Assembly: GCA_948470475.1 (NCBI GenBank)
Contig: OX419337.1
Coordinates: forward strand, 27,597,872 to 27,661,871
DNA: 64,000 nucleotides
Reading direction: 5' to 3'
DNA from: Galaxea fascicularis
Taxonomy: Eukaryota; Cnidaria; Anthozoa; Scleractinia; Euphylliidae
Shown: positions 43,981 through 56,078 of the stretch, piece by piece
How the letters are laid out: every line of letters starts with the position of its first letter
How positions within the stretch are numbered: the first letter of the stretch is position 1
Made by a program: the position numbers and the translations under genes
The notes under the pieces: model-generated
What the model saw: the letters and a program-made list of their open reading frames with translations, nothing else
Told to the model about the DNA's origin: nothing
Databases searched by the model: none

Positions 43981-44222
43981 ATGGCCCAGTTGTTCGAAGG
44001 CCGATTAGCGCTAACCCGAGGTTAGGCTTTAACCCGGGTTTCTTTTTCTTTTTGTCAAAAGCATTTTCTTGAATAGTTTTCTCCATTCTTTTTAGAGTAT
44101 TCAATCATCAAATTGTAGACAAAAATAATGAAACTGAATTTGCTTTTTAAGCTTTCCTATCTGAATTCAAATTTCGCACTAACCCTGGGTTATCTTAACC
44201 CACCTTTGAACAACCCGGCCCA
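43981..44222. repeat. MITE, TIR ATGGCCCAGTTGTTCGAA
   Basis: Starts ATGGCCCAGTTGTTCGAAGG and CCGATTAGCGCTAACCC; ends TTAACCCACCTTTGAACAAC then CCGGCCCAT. Relative of the 38947-39170 copy. Confidence 0.8.
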
Positions 44223-44885
44223 TATTGTTAAAACACCTCCTATGATAACGCTTTACTAAATTAACACTCAAGTACAATAAACTTACTAGCTATTCTTATA
44301 ATTACAAAACACCTCTAATTACAAGCTAAACACTACAATGAATAATTAACACTAACACGAAGAATTGGAAACAAAAAATGAAATCATCACACAACCTCCT
44401 AGTCCCTCCATAAAATAAGCAGTAAGTGTAATGTGTGAGTCATCAGTTATATGTCTCACATCATCTCTCCCTTGTTTAAAACTCTCCTTTTTTAAAAACT
44501 ATTTTTCTGTTCATTAAGCTGTCGCTATCTTACAAGTTGCTCGGACTATCTTCAGTTGATCAAACAAAATTAATTTTGTTTTGACTTAAGAACATCCCGT
44601 GTGATGAGTTTAACTGCGGAAAAACATGTTTGCTGGCCTATGGAGTTCCATCCCCGCCAAAATTCAACCGTTGTATATTTTATTCTACTTCCTACATTTC
44701 ATAGAACATTTCAATTTCCATTCTCACCCATTCGATCTTGTAGCTGCTAGTTTCGATATCCGACATTGACTTTTCGACATGTAACCTTGCGATTGTAGCA
44801 TTGTACTTTTCCCTTTCGACATCCAACATCACGTATTCGGGTACTGCAGTGTTTTGACACGCTTCTTTTTGTGGGCTTCGTTCGA

Positions 44886-44990
44886 CATCCAACTGCAATC
44901 CAGCATATGACAACACCGTGGGCGCTCTCCCCGCGCCATCCCCCAAGGTAGTTTGTCAAAAACCTCTTCAGGATAGTGGAAGTTTTCGTG
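44886..44990 (+). repeat. Repeat copy: CATCCAACTGCAATCCA block
   Basis: Direct repeat of 45263-45358, sharing ATCCAAC(T/C)GCAATCCA, GACAACACCGTGGGCGCT, GT(A/T)GTT.GTCAAAAACCTC and CAGGATAGT. Probably the body of a SINE. Confidence 0.7.
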
Positions 44991-45170
44991 CTTTTCAAAA
45001 TGGCGCTTGGCAGTCGTTGGGCTCTCGCTCAAATCAAGACTTGACGCTTTAAAGTAAGTGATATATTTTTTAATTTCTCCACAGAAATAAGCACAGAATA
45101 AAGTTAGTTACAGTCTTGATAACTATTAGCACTGTCTTTACTCTTGAACCCTCCATGTCGATAGGAGGGA

Positions 45171-45358
45171 GCAGGGTTGGCGCAATAGTGAGAGCGCTCG
45201 CCTTCCACCGGGTTCGATTCCTGGATTCGGAGTCATATGTGGGTTGTGTTTGTTGGTTCTTCGGCATCCAACCGCAATCCACCATAGGACAACACCGTGG
45301 GCGCTAACAATCCCCGCCCTATCCACCAAGCTAGTTCGTCAAAAACCTCTCCAGGATA
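45171..45358 (+). mobile_element. tRNA-derived SINE fragment
   Basis: GCAGGGTTGGCGCAATAGTG and GGGTTCGATTCCTGGATTCG repeat the A and B boxes of the SINE at 38465-38730. The body then switches to the 44886-type sequence at 45263, so it is either chimeric or a second subfamily. Confidence 0.7.
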
Positions 45359-45753
45359 GTAGCCTGGAGAGGAATTACTCTACCCCCTGAAATCTAATGG
45401 ACATTAGATTTCAGGGCGACAAGTTTATTAGCCCATGGCTATTACGTACTACCCTGACTTGGCCCTCCACTTGTGTCTTAAAAATAAAGCATGGCCCTTC
45501 ACATATAGTCGGACTAAAATGGATGACTCTCCTTCAAAAAGTTATTAGTTCCTTTTTACCTATTTCCCCGTTGCTTTCGAAAATTTGTTCATTTCAAACT
45601 GTATTCATAAAGGAAATTCACGAACGCATGACGCGATGTTTTAACTGAAAGCCTTTATTGTACATGCACGAAAACTTCACCGTCAGGGGGTAGAGCAATC
45701 CCTCCCCAGGTTACTCTCCTGGAAAGATTTTGACAAACTTCCTTGGTCAATAC
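45320..45753. repeat. Foldback element, about 430 bp
   Basis: Left arm 45320-45391 and right arm 45683-45753 are complementary over about 70 bp (AAAAACCTCTCCAGGATAGT, CTCTACCCCCTGA). A perfect small palindrome CTGAAATCTAATG/CATTAGATTTCAG follows the left arm. The left arm overlaps the SINE-like body above. Confidence 0.7.
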
Positions 45754-46172
45754 CCAAAAAGGTACCGCGACAACTCTAGCGGTCGTCATTTAAGCGATGT
45801 CAACCATCAGTTTTACCCCCTGAAAGGTACGACGAGCACCCCCGTCATTTTTATAGGGGAGTTGCCCCACCCTGGGAAAAAGCGCCTTTTGAGACTTTAG
45901 TGAATGTGATGGTATCCTCAAGTTTTTTGAGGTCTTTGAATTTAATACTACGCTGTCATTGCAGTGCTAGCTCAATATAAGGCGTCTTTATAATTTGAAC
46001 TTTATGTGAGACCCTATGAAATGCTATTCAGATGAAAGATAATTAGCACTGCTTTTTCCGTACTACTGTAATCGTTACGCTTTATTCGAAATCCCATCCT
46101 TCCTGTTACCCGTTGTCCAGCTATCAAGGAACATCCGGCTCCGGTTTTGCTGCTTGGAACCTGGCAACAGTT

Positions 46173-46455
46173 AAGCCTGGCACTAGCGACGCAGGCATAA
46201 GCGCAAACATAAGCACAAGCGCAAGTGAAAACAGCAGCAACATAAGCAGAAACATAAGAGGAACGAATCCACTTATTTGTCAAGTCTGGTTTTCACTACG
46301 AACGTAAGCACAAGCGCAATCAAGAAAAGGAAAAATTTGGATCCTTGTGCTTGTGCTTGCGCTTGTGTTTATGCTTGCGTTGAGGTCGTTTTCACGGTGA
46401 AATAAGAGCTGTTATGTTTGCGCTTATGCTTGCGTCGCTAGTGAAAACCAGGCTT
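46173..46455. repeat. Foldback with CATAAGCGCAAGC tandem units
   Basis: TIR AAGCCTGG...ACTAGCGACGCA(G/A)GCATA then AGCGCAAACA. Both arms consist of CATAAGC, CACAAGC and GCGCAAGC heptamers and octamers. Confidence 0.8.
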
Positions 46456-46817
46456 TATTTTAAAAATACATGAAGTTTTGTGCTCGCACAATCAGCTTAA
46501 ATCTGAGAAAGATGATTTTACTTGCGTGATGTACTTTTACATGTGCTAAGAATACCAAAGCAAATGATAGCATGTAAAGTTATCTTTTAAAGTAGAAAAC
46601 ACCAACTCTTATGAAATTTATCTGACGTGTTGTGCGCCGAAGCAGTGCAAAGTTTATCATCAAGAGCAGCATCCCGGGTTGTGCCGGCAATGCATTCCCC
46701 TGTAAACAATATGGAAGGCTGTTTACTCATTTACAATGATGCTGTTGATTCGGAGCGAGAGAGGCGAGGGCAACCGACTTAAACTTCCTAACAATTCTTC
46801 AGCTAAACTACAGAATA

Positions 46818-47178
46818 CAGGGCCACTTACCGATCGGTCCCAAATGGATCCGACCGGATCCTGAAACGGACCACTTCCGTTCACACGGGACCGGTATGTT
46901 ATGGTCCGGTACTGGATCGAAGTGGGCAAAGAAGCTGTTTCTAGTAGTTAATGCACAGATGATGCTTTGAAAATGGGGCCAAGGTTAAATTGCGTTGCTA
47001 GTACCGATAGGAACCGGTCCAGGTGTTACAGATCCGTTGGAACCGAAACAGAAATCGGACCTGATTGTGAACGGATTGACGGTACGCCGGTTAGCAGGTC
47101 CCGTGTGAACAAAACACCTATCTGGCACGATTTTTAGATCGGACCCGTTTGGAACCGGTCCCGTGTGAACATAGCCTC
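46818..47178. repeat. GC-richer foldback with CGGTCC/GGACCG motifs
   Basis: CGGTCCCAAATGGATCCGAC near the left pairs with GTCCGATCT...CGGGTCC.TTTGGAACCG near the right. Motifs CCGGTCC, GGATCCG and CCCGTGTGAAC recur inside in both orientations. Confidence 0.65.
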
Positions 47179-48135
47179 GGGGTCACAACTGCTGCTAGCC
47201 GGATTCCGACTAGGCCACTAATCACACTTGCGCGACGGGGCGTTTAGCCTTTTGCTACCGATCCGTCATTGCAAGTAATGCTAGCAAAATAATGCCAAAA
47301 ATAAAGCTTTTAAGCAAACCTGAGCTGGCATTGTGGAAGGCAGAACCAGAGCGCGGAGAGCGTCTCATTTTGGAACTGAGGATCATCGTTCTATATAAAT
47401 TTATTTTTGCGATTTGAGCCTGAAACGTTCTAAAGATGTTCTTAAGTTGAATGGCATTGTTTGCTGTAATGTGGTATCAAATTGCTTGTGCAGCTTCCTT
47501 CCGTCTCACACCGCATACAAAAGTAGCCACGTTTGTTTTGCCAGTTCTTTTAAAAAACAGATATAGAAACTAAATAATTGAACACTGTTGAGAGAAGCGG
47601 AAATCACCAGAAAACGAACTTGCTCTCTACAAGGGCACGGGGATCAAAAGTAAAATCTCCCAGCAATATACCAGTGACCTTTGATCCGGGTATGTTGATT
47701 GACGGATAGCAATTAATCCCTTTGCGCCGAAGCGCCCGGGGACAGGGGCGATTGTAAGCACTGAGAGAAAACTACAGAGACAAAAATGGGTTGATTGTAG
47801 TTACCAATGTTGATGTGATCAAAGAGTTGACAAAATTTGAAATCGAATTTCAAATATCAGACTAGAGAAGGGGTGAAATAAAACCAGGAGGAATGTAGCC
47901 AACAAGCGTAATAGAGAAACAATTTTCCCAAAATTTACGGCGAAAACAAGAGTGCTACTATTGAACAGAACCAAAACGTTAAACCTGAAACGGCTATCTT
48001 GCCACCGACTTCACCGTCTGTTTGCAGCTAATTTCTTTCAGCGAAGCTCGCCGCTAGCACACCTGCACTTAAATAAGGTCATATGACTGATCCTATTATT
48101 TTAACCGCCATGTCTATGGCGGAGATTTATCGCAT

Positions 48136-48143
48136 TGACGTCA
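48136..48143. promoter_or_regulatory. Perfect CRE-type site TGACGTCA
   Basis: Full palindromic CREB/ATF consensus followed by TTGACGACG. A single 8-mer of this kind is expected about once per 64 kb by chance, and no gene start is recognised nearby. Confidence 0.25.
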
Positions 48144-51100
48144 TTGACGACGCTTATGATGAACGTGCTCACCTTCAATTCTATGCACGGCTGAAATCAT
48201 TCTTTTTTGCCTGAAGTCACGGAGAAATGCCCTTAGGTTATTGTATTTTTTCCTCGATATCTTTCACATCAAAAGTTGTATCTTTCTCCCTTTTATCCCA
48301 ATTGAACTGCTTGACAACGCCTGAAAGGGTGAGGCCTATTATAAAGGCCCCTTATAATTTTAACGGCTCCAGACGACCTTTGATGTTTTTAATCTTAAAA
48401 GCCCTTTGAGACTGCTCTCAGTTTACGACTGAATTGTTGACTTGGCGCTGACACTTCGTATGCTCTTGAAGGGAAAAGTCCTTTATTGCTGATTGGTGGA
48501 TGGTAGGAGACATTTGGTGGAACAGAAGACTGGAAATGGTGATCTGTGAAGCAAATTTTCATGGAGAGCTTATCTGACATCTGGAGATAGGTCAATGCTT
48601 TAGTAATTTCCTGATAACCTGATCTGATAAAAACCAGCCATCTTTTACTGCGTAGTTCCTAAAACTCGTTCCCAGTCATCTCGTTAGGTGCTAATACCGC
48701 TGCATTTTGTTATTACATCAGTGCGGGCGACTTCAACAAAAGAAAGTTTATTGTGAGGTTGAGTGCGATTAAAAGCGGTATAGCAGCGAGGAAAAAACGT
48801 ATACCATGTTGACCTTGCAAAGGAGGTACATATTTATACTACTGAGCTTTATCTTTAGCACTTTGTCGAGTTTAGAGCGCTTCCGTCTTCCGTTTCATTA
48901 ATGCGTGTCCCTTCCTTCTCATGCTTGTTTCTTTCCTGTACTATTGTTGCATTTTATCAATAAGAGCTTACTCTAAGCAAGTATATGTTTATGCAGACAG
49001 AGTGCTCACTGCAGTTATCCTATCTCATCCGACTGCGCAAAACAGATTTCTAATTTGCGAACTAGTTATGCTTTGTGAGGGTTTTAATGATTTCGTGATT
49101 TGTTTCCAAAGTTCTAGAATGTTTAAAGATGCTTACATACCTTTCATTCAAGTGCACTTTTGTGGAGATATACAGCTATGTAATCAAGACCTTGGTCCTT
49201 GACAAATGTCGTTTTGACAGAAATTGTATAGACTCGTTTGTAATAACCTTTGTTAGAGCTCTTAATGCTTTTGTTAGAGCCCTTAGCGGATTGCAATTTC
49301 AGGCTCTAATTTCTACATCAGGTTTTCGGTCTAAAGTCAACAAGAATTACTTTACAGCCGGTTGACAATGACGGACTTATTCAAGATACGTTTTCCTTAG
49401 TTGAAGGGGACATTTAGCTTCCATATTTGGTTGAGAGACACTTTTTAGGAAACAGTGGTGATAAACTTTATTTTTCCTTGGTTCATATGATGTGTCTAGA
49501 TTATGAGTCTGTAAATGAAATACACCTGTGACTGACAACACAAATGATAGCTAATGAGCAGTTCTCTCCTATGGTGCTCTTTATCTTTATTGTACCGTGC
49601 TGAAAGCGGGTATGAGGCGTTACGTCTAGACTCCTTACTCGTAAACTGTGGTCATTCAATTGAAAGTTACTGAGTACAAGTAAATTCCTGCATGACTTTT
49701 AAGGTTATTCTATACAAGATGGCTTTAACTATTGAGTCTGTGTATGTTGACCAAGCAAATGAAAGCTACCTTTCAATATGTTCCTTCGGTGTTGTTTCCG
49801 TGCTGTGCGAAACGGTTCCGGCCAAATTTCAAGTGGACGGAATCGGCCAAAAAATGTTTAAGGCCACTGCAAATACGAACTTCTGTGATGCTGTTTATTG
49901 TGAAAATAAGTTGCTGTATAGTAGAGTCCGTTGGTAAAACCCTAGTTTTGACCTTGCAATGAAATCTAGCGAACATGAGATCTTTTGGGGCGTGCCAATG
50001 TTTGTTTTTCATTAACATGAAATTTATGACATGCATCTTCATCCAGTTTGTATCTTTGTGCTAACCTAATCGTCAGGATTGTACCTCAAGAATCTTTGCG
50101 TCGATGCCCTTTATCTTTTAGTATCAATTTAGGCGAATTTAGGGCATCTTTTGTCAATTGAACCTGATTATCAAGGCCCAAGGACCCAAGACGTTATTAG
50201 TCCAGGCTGTGATATGTTATGTGTTCCTTGCAGCGAAGTTTCTTCTTTGTCCCATTTTCCTAAGACTTCCCCTCGTTGGACAAAAGGTTCAGTCGTTGGT
50301 ACAAGAACAATGTTGACCTTAGAATCGTCTTCGAATGAATTCATTCACATATCTCCCTTGATAGATCGATGCAGTTTTTTTAAAAGAAGATTATAGGTCA
50401 TATTAAGCTGGCGGTCAATCAACTTGGCCAGAGTTTAGTCTAAACTGTTTTCATTCTTTTTGGGTTTGTCAATCAATGAACTGATAACACTCAGTCTTGT
50501 AGGTTTCAATCCTTTTTATGTCAGTAAAATTTTCTCTCAAAACAAAGACAAAAGCAAATGGACTTAAATGAGAGCAGACCTGATATGCTAATTGAGAATT
50601 AATGAGAAAGGAGGGATGCCATTTTCAACTGTCACCCGAGGCATGCTAGATTTGAACCGCTCTCTCAAGTATTTTTTTTCGATTTGTTATTGCCTATCGA
50701 AAAGTTGCAACATCGCTCAGTGAAACCAAAATCCGACGCTTTATAGAAACAACTGAAGCACCAAAATGAGCTGACGTCTGCGGCTGTCTTGGGCGAAAGA
50801 GAATAAAACAAACAATACATGTAATTTCTGATCCCTTTGACCGGCGGTGGAACTGTCACTAGTAGCTCGTCGTTTTGTTTTAGTTCTTAAAGTTCGTGAC
50901 TGGGTTGAACCAACCGTGTGTTTGCAATTTAAGGATGGAAGATAAATACGAAAGTAATTAATGGGCTAATTTTCACGAATCGTCTCGAAGAAAAGTTTAC
51001 ATTTGCAACGATCGGCGTGGACTGATCTGCGTGGATAAACTGCACCTTCTGTATGGACAACGAGAACAATGCCTTGGCTTTTCATCAAGGAATGAAACGT

Positions 51101-54100
51101 GGGAATCTGAGCCATTTCTCTTCAATAGTTAAATTCCTGTCTCATATTTTGATCACCAGTTAAAGCTTTGACGAGAGATTTGTATGGATTAAGTATTTGA
51201 GTGAAAACCACCACCGAGCAGCACTTTCCTTCGGTGCGGTTTATTATGTTGTTTCTAACTTTTGATCCTGTCAAGCGGGGATCAGTGAAATCATGTGAAT
51301 CAAAGCTATTAGGTGCTGGTTTTGTGCATGGGCGTCTTACTTTTAATGACGCTGTGCTGATGTCCTTTGTAAGATGAATGAAATTAATTGCTTCTGAGTA
51401 GTACTTTCTCGTTTGTTGTATAAATTTTATAGCCTTTGCCTCTAGTGTCAACATTTAGATATCCTTCTCAGACTGCCGGAGCAGTATTTTTTCATGCTTC
51501 TGGTAATTATGCTCTATAGGGTGAAGATTATGCCTTGATTTTGAACGAAATCCTGAGTTGTGGTCATTCGGTAAATGAAAGCTAGGCAACTTGGTACTCA
51601 GCCTGGAGTTCGTTCTGTTCATTTTTCCTGCAAGAAGAGCTATGACAAAATTCATAGCTTGTTATAATTTTCCAAGGCGTATAAGATGAACTAACCACGT
51701 GAACCCTTGTGCCGTTCAAGGATAAGTTGGTAGAGTTTAGTCTCACGAAAGTTGTTATATAAGATGAAATGAACGCATTATAGCATCTCTAGAGTTGACT
51801 TTTATAAGAAAAAATGTACCCTCCTAAGTATCTTCAATAGGTAATATAATTATGGCAAATGAGTGTTTCTGGACACAAGAACTAAGCTTTGAAATTTGTC
51901 CAACGACTTTACCCTTGAAAGCGAAACCGCACAAGCCCTACTGGTTTAGTTAGTTTCAGGGTCGTAGTCATCATTTTCGTGAAAATATTTCCTGTTGATA
52001 ACCTCTTAGTGAAGGTTTCAGTTAAAAATGTAACGAACGTAAGGTGAGGAAAGTTTTGTTTGCCAATGAGAGAAAGCTCTGCTTGGTATGCAAAACTAAG
52101 GATTTCTATTCATTTTGCCTTCTTGTCAAAATTGATGATTCCGTTTACTGAGTTCGTTCGAGACGAGGGTCAACTCTTTTGACTTTTAACCAAACCCCTT
52201 GCATATGAATGCTGCTACATTTCCTACAAGCTTACATTCACTTAGCCAAAGCTTCAGTTATTTATTATCACTAGTTAAACTGTTTTAGGATTCTGTTAGT
52301 GGAATTCGGGTTTGTATTGTAGAATTTGATGTGTATGCTTTTCTCTCACTATGAGCTTGGAGCGTGGGTCTGCCAGAGTAAAAGCACACAAGTCGCATTT
52401 ATTGAAAGTTAAAAAAAAATTGTTTATGTATTGGGCCTTCCTTTTGATTCTTTATTCCTTAAGCAAAATTTCAGAAACAGTATGTACGTTATTACTGCCA
52501 AAAAATTCCTTGATTCTTGGATGGAAAATACTGGCCAAACTGATGACATATTCATACAGAATTCCAGCTAAATTAATTATCTGCCTGACTGTGTGCGCGG
52601 TGGAAAGCAAGTGGAGTGAGTGTTTTCGTGAGGGAAGGAGATTGATTGCAGTGATTTTAGGTAATCAGCTGAAAACAGTTTCTGGTCGCAACTGAAATTT
52701 TTATTTGACCTTTTACTCCTGCAGTTCAGGTTTAAAACCCTGAAATTAAGTATTCAGATTTCATTTTAGAATAAAAAGTACTGAATGGCAAACAGTCCAA
52801 CGGTAAAATGTCATTCGGTTGGATTTTATTTTGAATACATTCACTCCATGGCGCCAGAATTGACTCTAGGAGTGATAGGGTCAATCTTCGGCTCAGAGGT
52901 TCAGAAACAAAGTGAAATCCCAGCTGGTCCTTTCACGTGATAAACCGGTTGGTTGATCAAGGTTGAACCGTCAGTACCTTCACACCTTCAGATAATATTC
53001 TTTTATTCATACTATGGAGTTCTTTTATGGATCTGAAGAAACATTACAAAGATGTAAATCGCATATTCACAGAGCTGCCAACTGTATTTTTAACTAGTAC
53101 ACTCCAAAGGGTACCCGTGCTCAAAACAAAGAGGACATCTGAAAACATTTTGTGAAATGTTGGAATAGAACAGGATCTCAAAGACGTACAGCTCCGTGGC
53201 TTCCATTTGAATGAGTATCATCTTAAGAATTTATCCACAGACTAAAAAATTTGCACTGACCGATTCAGCGGGATCGACTCTTGTAATGAAAGGATTAACC
53301 TAGCTAGCTCAGCTGTTGGAACTCTGAGCTTTTCAGTGGGCTAAACCGTTTGTTCGATCTGGCTTAGTATCCTCGAGTAAAACTTCCTTATACCATCATA
53401 CCTTGCTACTAGCTGCTCTTACATCCCAAAAACACAGAAGTAACATTGTAAGACCAAACAATCGTACACTTTGGTTTGTGCTGCTATATTTAGTGTTAGC
53501 TATTACTTCTGCAGCAGGTACCTGTTAAAGATATTTTTGTGAGCCACTTTTTCTCCGTCATTGTAGCCTTTAAGGCAATTGAATCAAGAAATATGGCTGA
53601 TGTTTCTTAAGATTAAATTATTCCCGAAATTATTCGGAAGAGTGTGATGGACGCGTTAAGACGTATATCATCAAATTCCGATAAATTCGTCCCCAGAAAA
53701 AGTTGATTCACAACAATGTTTGTCCAATGTTTCCACATTTCAATGAAATTGCACATTTTCTTACGATGAACAAGTTGCTCAATTGCTTTCTAGTTTTTGT
53801 AAATTGTTCAAGGGTGTTCTGTCCTTTTGTTATTAAAAACAAAAAACAAATGATCACAAAATTTTCTTAACACTTATTCTAAGATTCCACTGAACATATC
53901 ATGCGATTCTAACTTTTCAGGAAATCTGTTAGAGTTCCAATTCAAACGGAAGTTGTTCAGCAGTCTTTTCCTGGGGTCCTTTTCCTTTGGGCATTAAATA
54001 ACTTACATTTAGTTCAGTTTTTAACGTGGTTACTATAAAACATTAAAGTCACCTAGAAATAAAACAAAATGGTTGCGATGTGTGTTAAAACAAAGATCGA

Positions 54101-54793
54101 TGAAGTAAGTTACACGCCCTATTACTTGTATTCAATTATTCAACTAGCAGGTTGCCTCTCCATTCGAAAAAATTGGTGAATTGTCTCATTCGAATAGCTT
54201 TTTAATTGCTTTGCTGAATTTGAAGGGTAGAGCCTTTCTGTTTACAGATTTCTTTCATATCGGTAACGACCTACGCACACCAACGTCAACTAGTTTTTAA
54301 AGAACAACAGGCCACTGTAATAATGTAATAAGCGATTCCTTTAGCGCTGACTGAAGGCACGAATAACGAAATTTAATTAAATTCTAAATATCTGTGATAG
54401 GAAATGTCAGAATGATACGCGGTTAAAAAAAAGGGCAAATTGCTTTCTTGTTTGGAATACCCGCTTGTTTCAATTCTGTAACCAGAAAAGGAGCGTTTGT
54501 CGAAATTAATGCGATTTATTTTTGTACTCGTGGAAAATTTTTACAGTTGTCTTCTTAACCTTAAATTAAGTTCATAGTAAAATTTTACAGGTTCGCTATC
54601 ATATAACTACGAGAACTGCACCTCAAACGAGGAAAACAGTCTGTCAAATCTACCCCACTGTGGACAGTCTTCAGTGAAGTCTCTTTTAGCCTGGCGGTTT
54701 GTCTGTCAACTCCAGCAGCCAAGCTGCGGCAATCCGACTACAATAATTCCATTGCGTAATGGCCCATGCACAGCAGGTTCGTCGGGCGATTTT

Positions 54794-56078
54794 TCACCAT
54801 TTGCAATAAGAATAAGGTGCTTGCATGCATGAAGAGTTTATCGACGATATTGGAGCCGTGTAAGAATACGAGTTCCCATACGAATTTGTATAGTCATAAG
54901 TCGGTGGGTACTGGTTCGTGAAGTAATTCCCAACGCCGTTACTAAAGTCGCTTGAGTAACACGGCTGACCTTCGCGGATTAACACAGGCACAGGCACAGT
55001 TCTAGGATAAAGCGAATGAGGATCTTTAAATTCCCCAGCCTCGGTAGCCTGCTTCTTCTGTTTGTACCGGTGATTCTGGAACCAAATTTTGACTTGCGTT
55101 GGCGTAAGGTTTATCATCCGTCCAAGCTGCTCTCTTTCGGGTGCCGATAAATAGCGTTGATATCTAAACCTTCTTTCCAACTCGTAGATTTGTTGTTTTG
55201 TGAACAAAACGCGACGTTTTCTTTTCTTGGGGACTTCACTGGACTCGTCTCTGTTGATTTTTGACGCTTGTTGTAACACATCAACCACGGAGCACTCGTC
55301 GTTCAACTCAGGATGTGGTCGAGGACCTAATCGAGGAAAAGCGGGTAAAGGCATTTGATGAGACTCGATAACACCGATTAAGGGTGATTTGGTTTTAAAC
55401 TACTGGCGAGGCGGAGCTGTAGTCAAGGACTCTTATGCTCTACAAGTTCTTAGTCTTTACTTAGGAAAGCTATCCCGGAAAATGCCTCATCAATAATGCT
55501 GTAAACTTCATTTTAACTTACATGACTGCAAGATTGAGTGTAATCAAAATTGCCAGAAACTCCTCGCCTTAAACCTGTTTTGAATTTTGAGTTTGATTAT
55601 TTCAGCAATAAAGGTAATAAATAAGCTTTTTTTCTTCTATCGGACAAGGGTGTCTGAATAAAGAGCTGCTCTTCAGCTTTCTTTCACTACGTTTGTGCCG
55701 AGGTGACTTTTACTGAAAGGTTGTCATTTCATGATGCGAGTCACGAAATTGGTCAACGGACTCTCAAGGGATTTATGTTAACCAAGAAGTCGAGCAAAGG
55801 CTGCTCTAAAGGAAGTACCATCAAGCGTAAAATACTGTAGAAATGAGGATTAGTTAAAAAGAACAATTTAAGTCACACAGTGGTACCCTACCTGAAGAGT
55901 TATCTTGGCTTTGGCCGGAAGGTGGCATCGCTGTTAGTGTGCAATTAGATCCTGTTGGTCGATCAGGAGAAAGATTAACACCTTGACAAATATTAGGAAC
56001 CCTTGGAGTTGTATTGGAGCAGGCTTGGAGACACGATTCCGGGAGACTTAGGATGTTCTTTACGGAAAATGAAGACAT
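54794..56078 (-). CDS. NK2-class homeobox transcription factor (two exons)
   Basis: 239-residue nuclear factor. Exon 1 is 56078-55892 and exon 2 is 55326-54794, joined in phase 1 (split Gly63). Residues 4-13 ([10 protein letters not shown]) are the TN/eh1 repression motif diagnostic of NK2 proteins. The homeodomain (about 97-156) reads [20 protein letters not shown], then [11 protein letters not shown], then [19 protein letters not shown]. It has Tyr54 (residue 150) and the NHRYK signature that make NK2 proteins bind CAAGTG-type sites. Residues 172-185 ([14 protein letters not shown]) match the NK2-specific domain. The tail is Tyr/Ser/Asn-rich, ending QAPYSYCKW. It cannot be assigned to NK2.1 or NK2.2 by eye. 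Roles in endoderm and neural patterning are known for the family; the role here is inference. A minus-strand AATAAA lies near 54514-54519. Confidence 0.95.
55327..55891 (-). other. NK2 intron
   Basis: Donor GTAGGG after CTTCAG; acceptor TTCCTCGATTAG. The position, 34 codons upstream of the homeodomain and in phase 1, parallels the phase-1 intron in the three Msx-like genes. No repeats. Confidence 0.85.

Larger units (their letters stand above)
40757..54793. other. 14-kb region without a recognised gene
   Basis: Lies between the 5' end of the Ig gene and the 3' end of NK2. Populated by MITEs and SINE fragments (listed separately) from 41.2 to 47.2 kb. From 47.2 to 54.8 kb I see no repeats or coding motifs beyond short chance ORFs. 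One perfect TGACGTCA lies at 48136-48143. Confidence 0.5.

Noticed and set aside
45171..45240. Possible tRNA gene (A and B boxes present)
   Set aside because: No complete acceptor stem or anticodon arm; the same sequence with a SINE body and tail occurs at 38465-38730.
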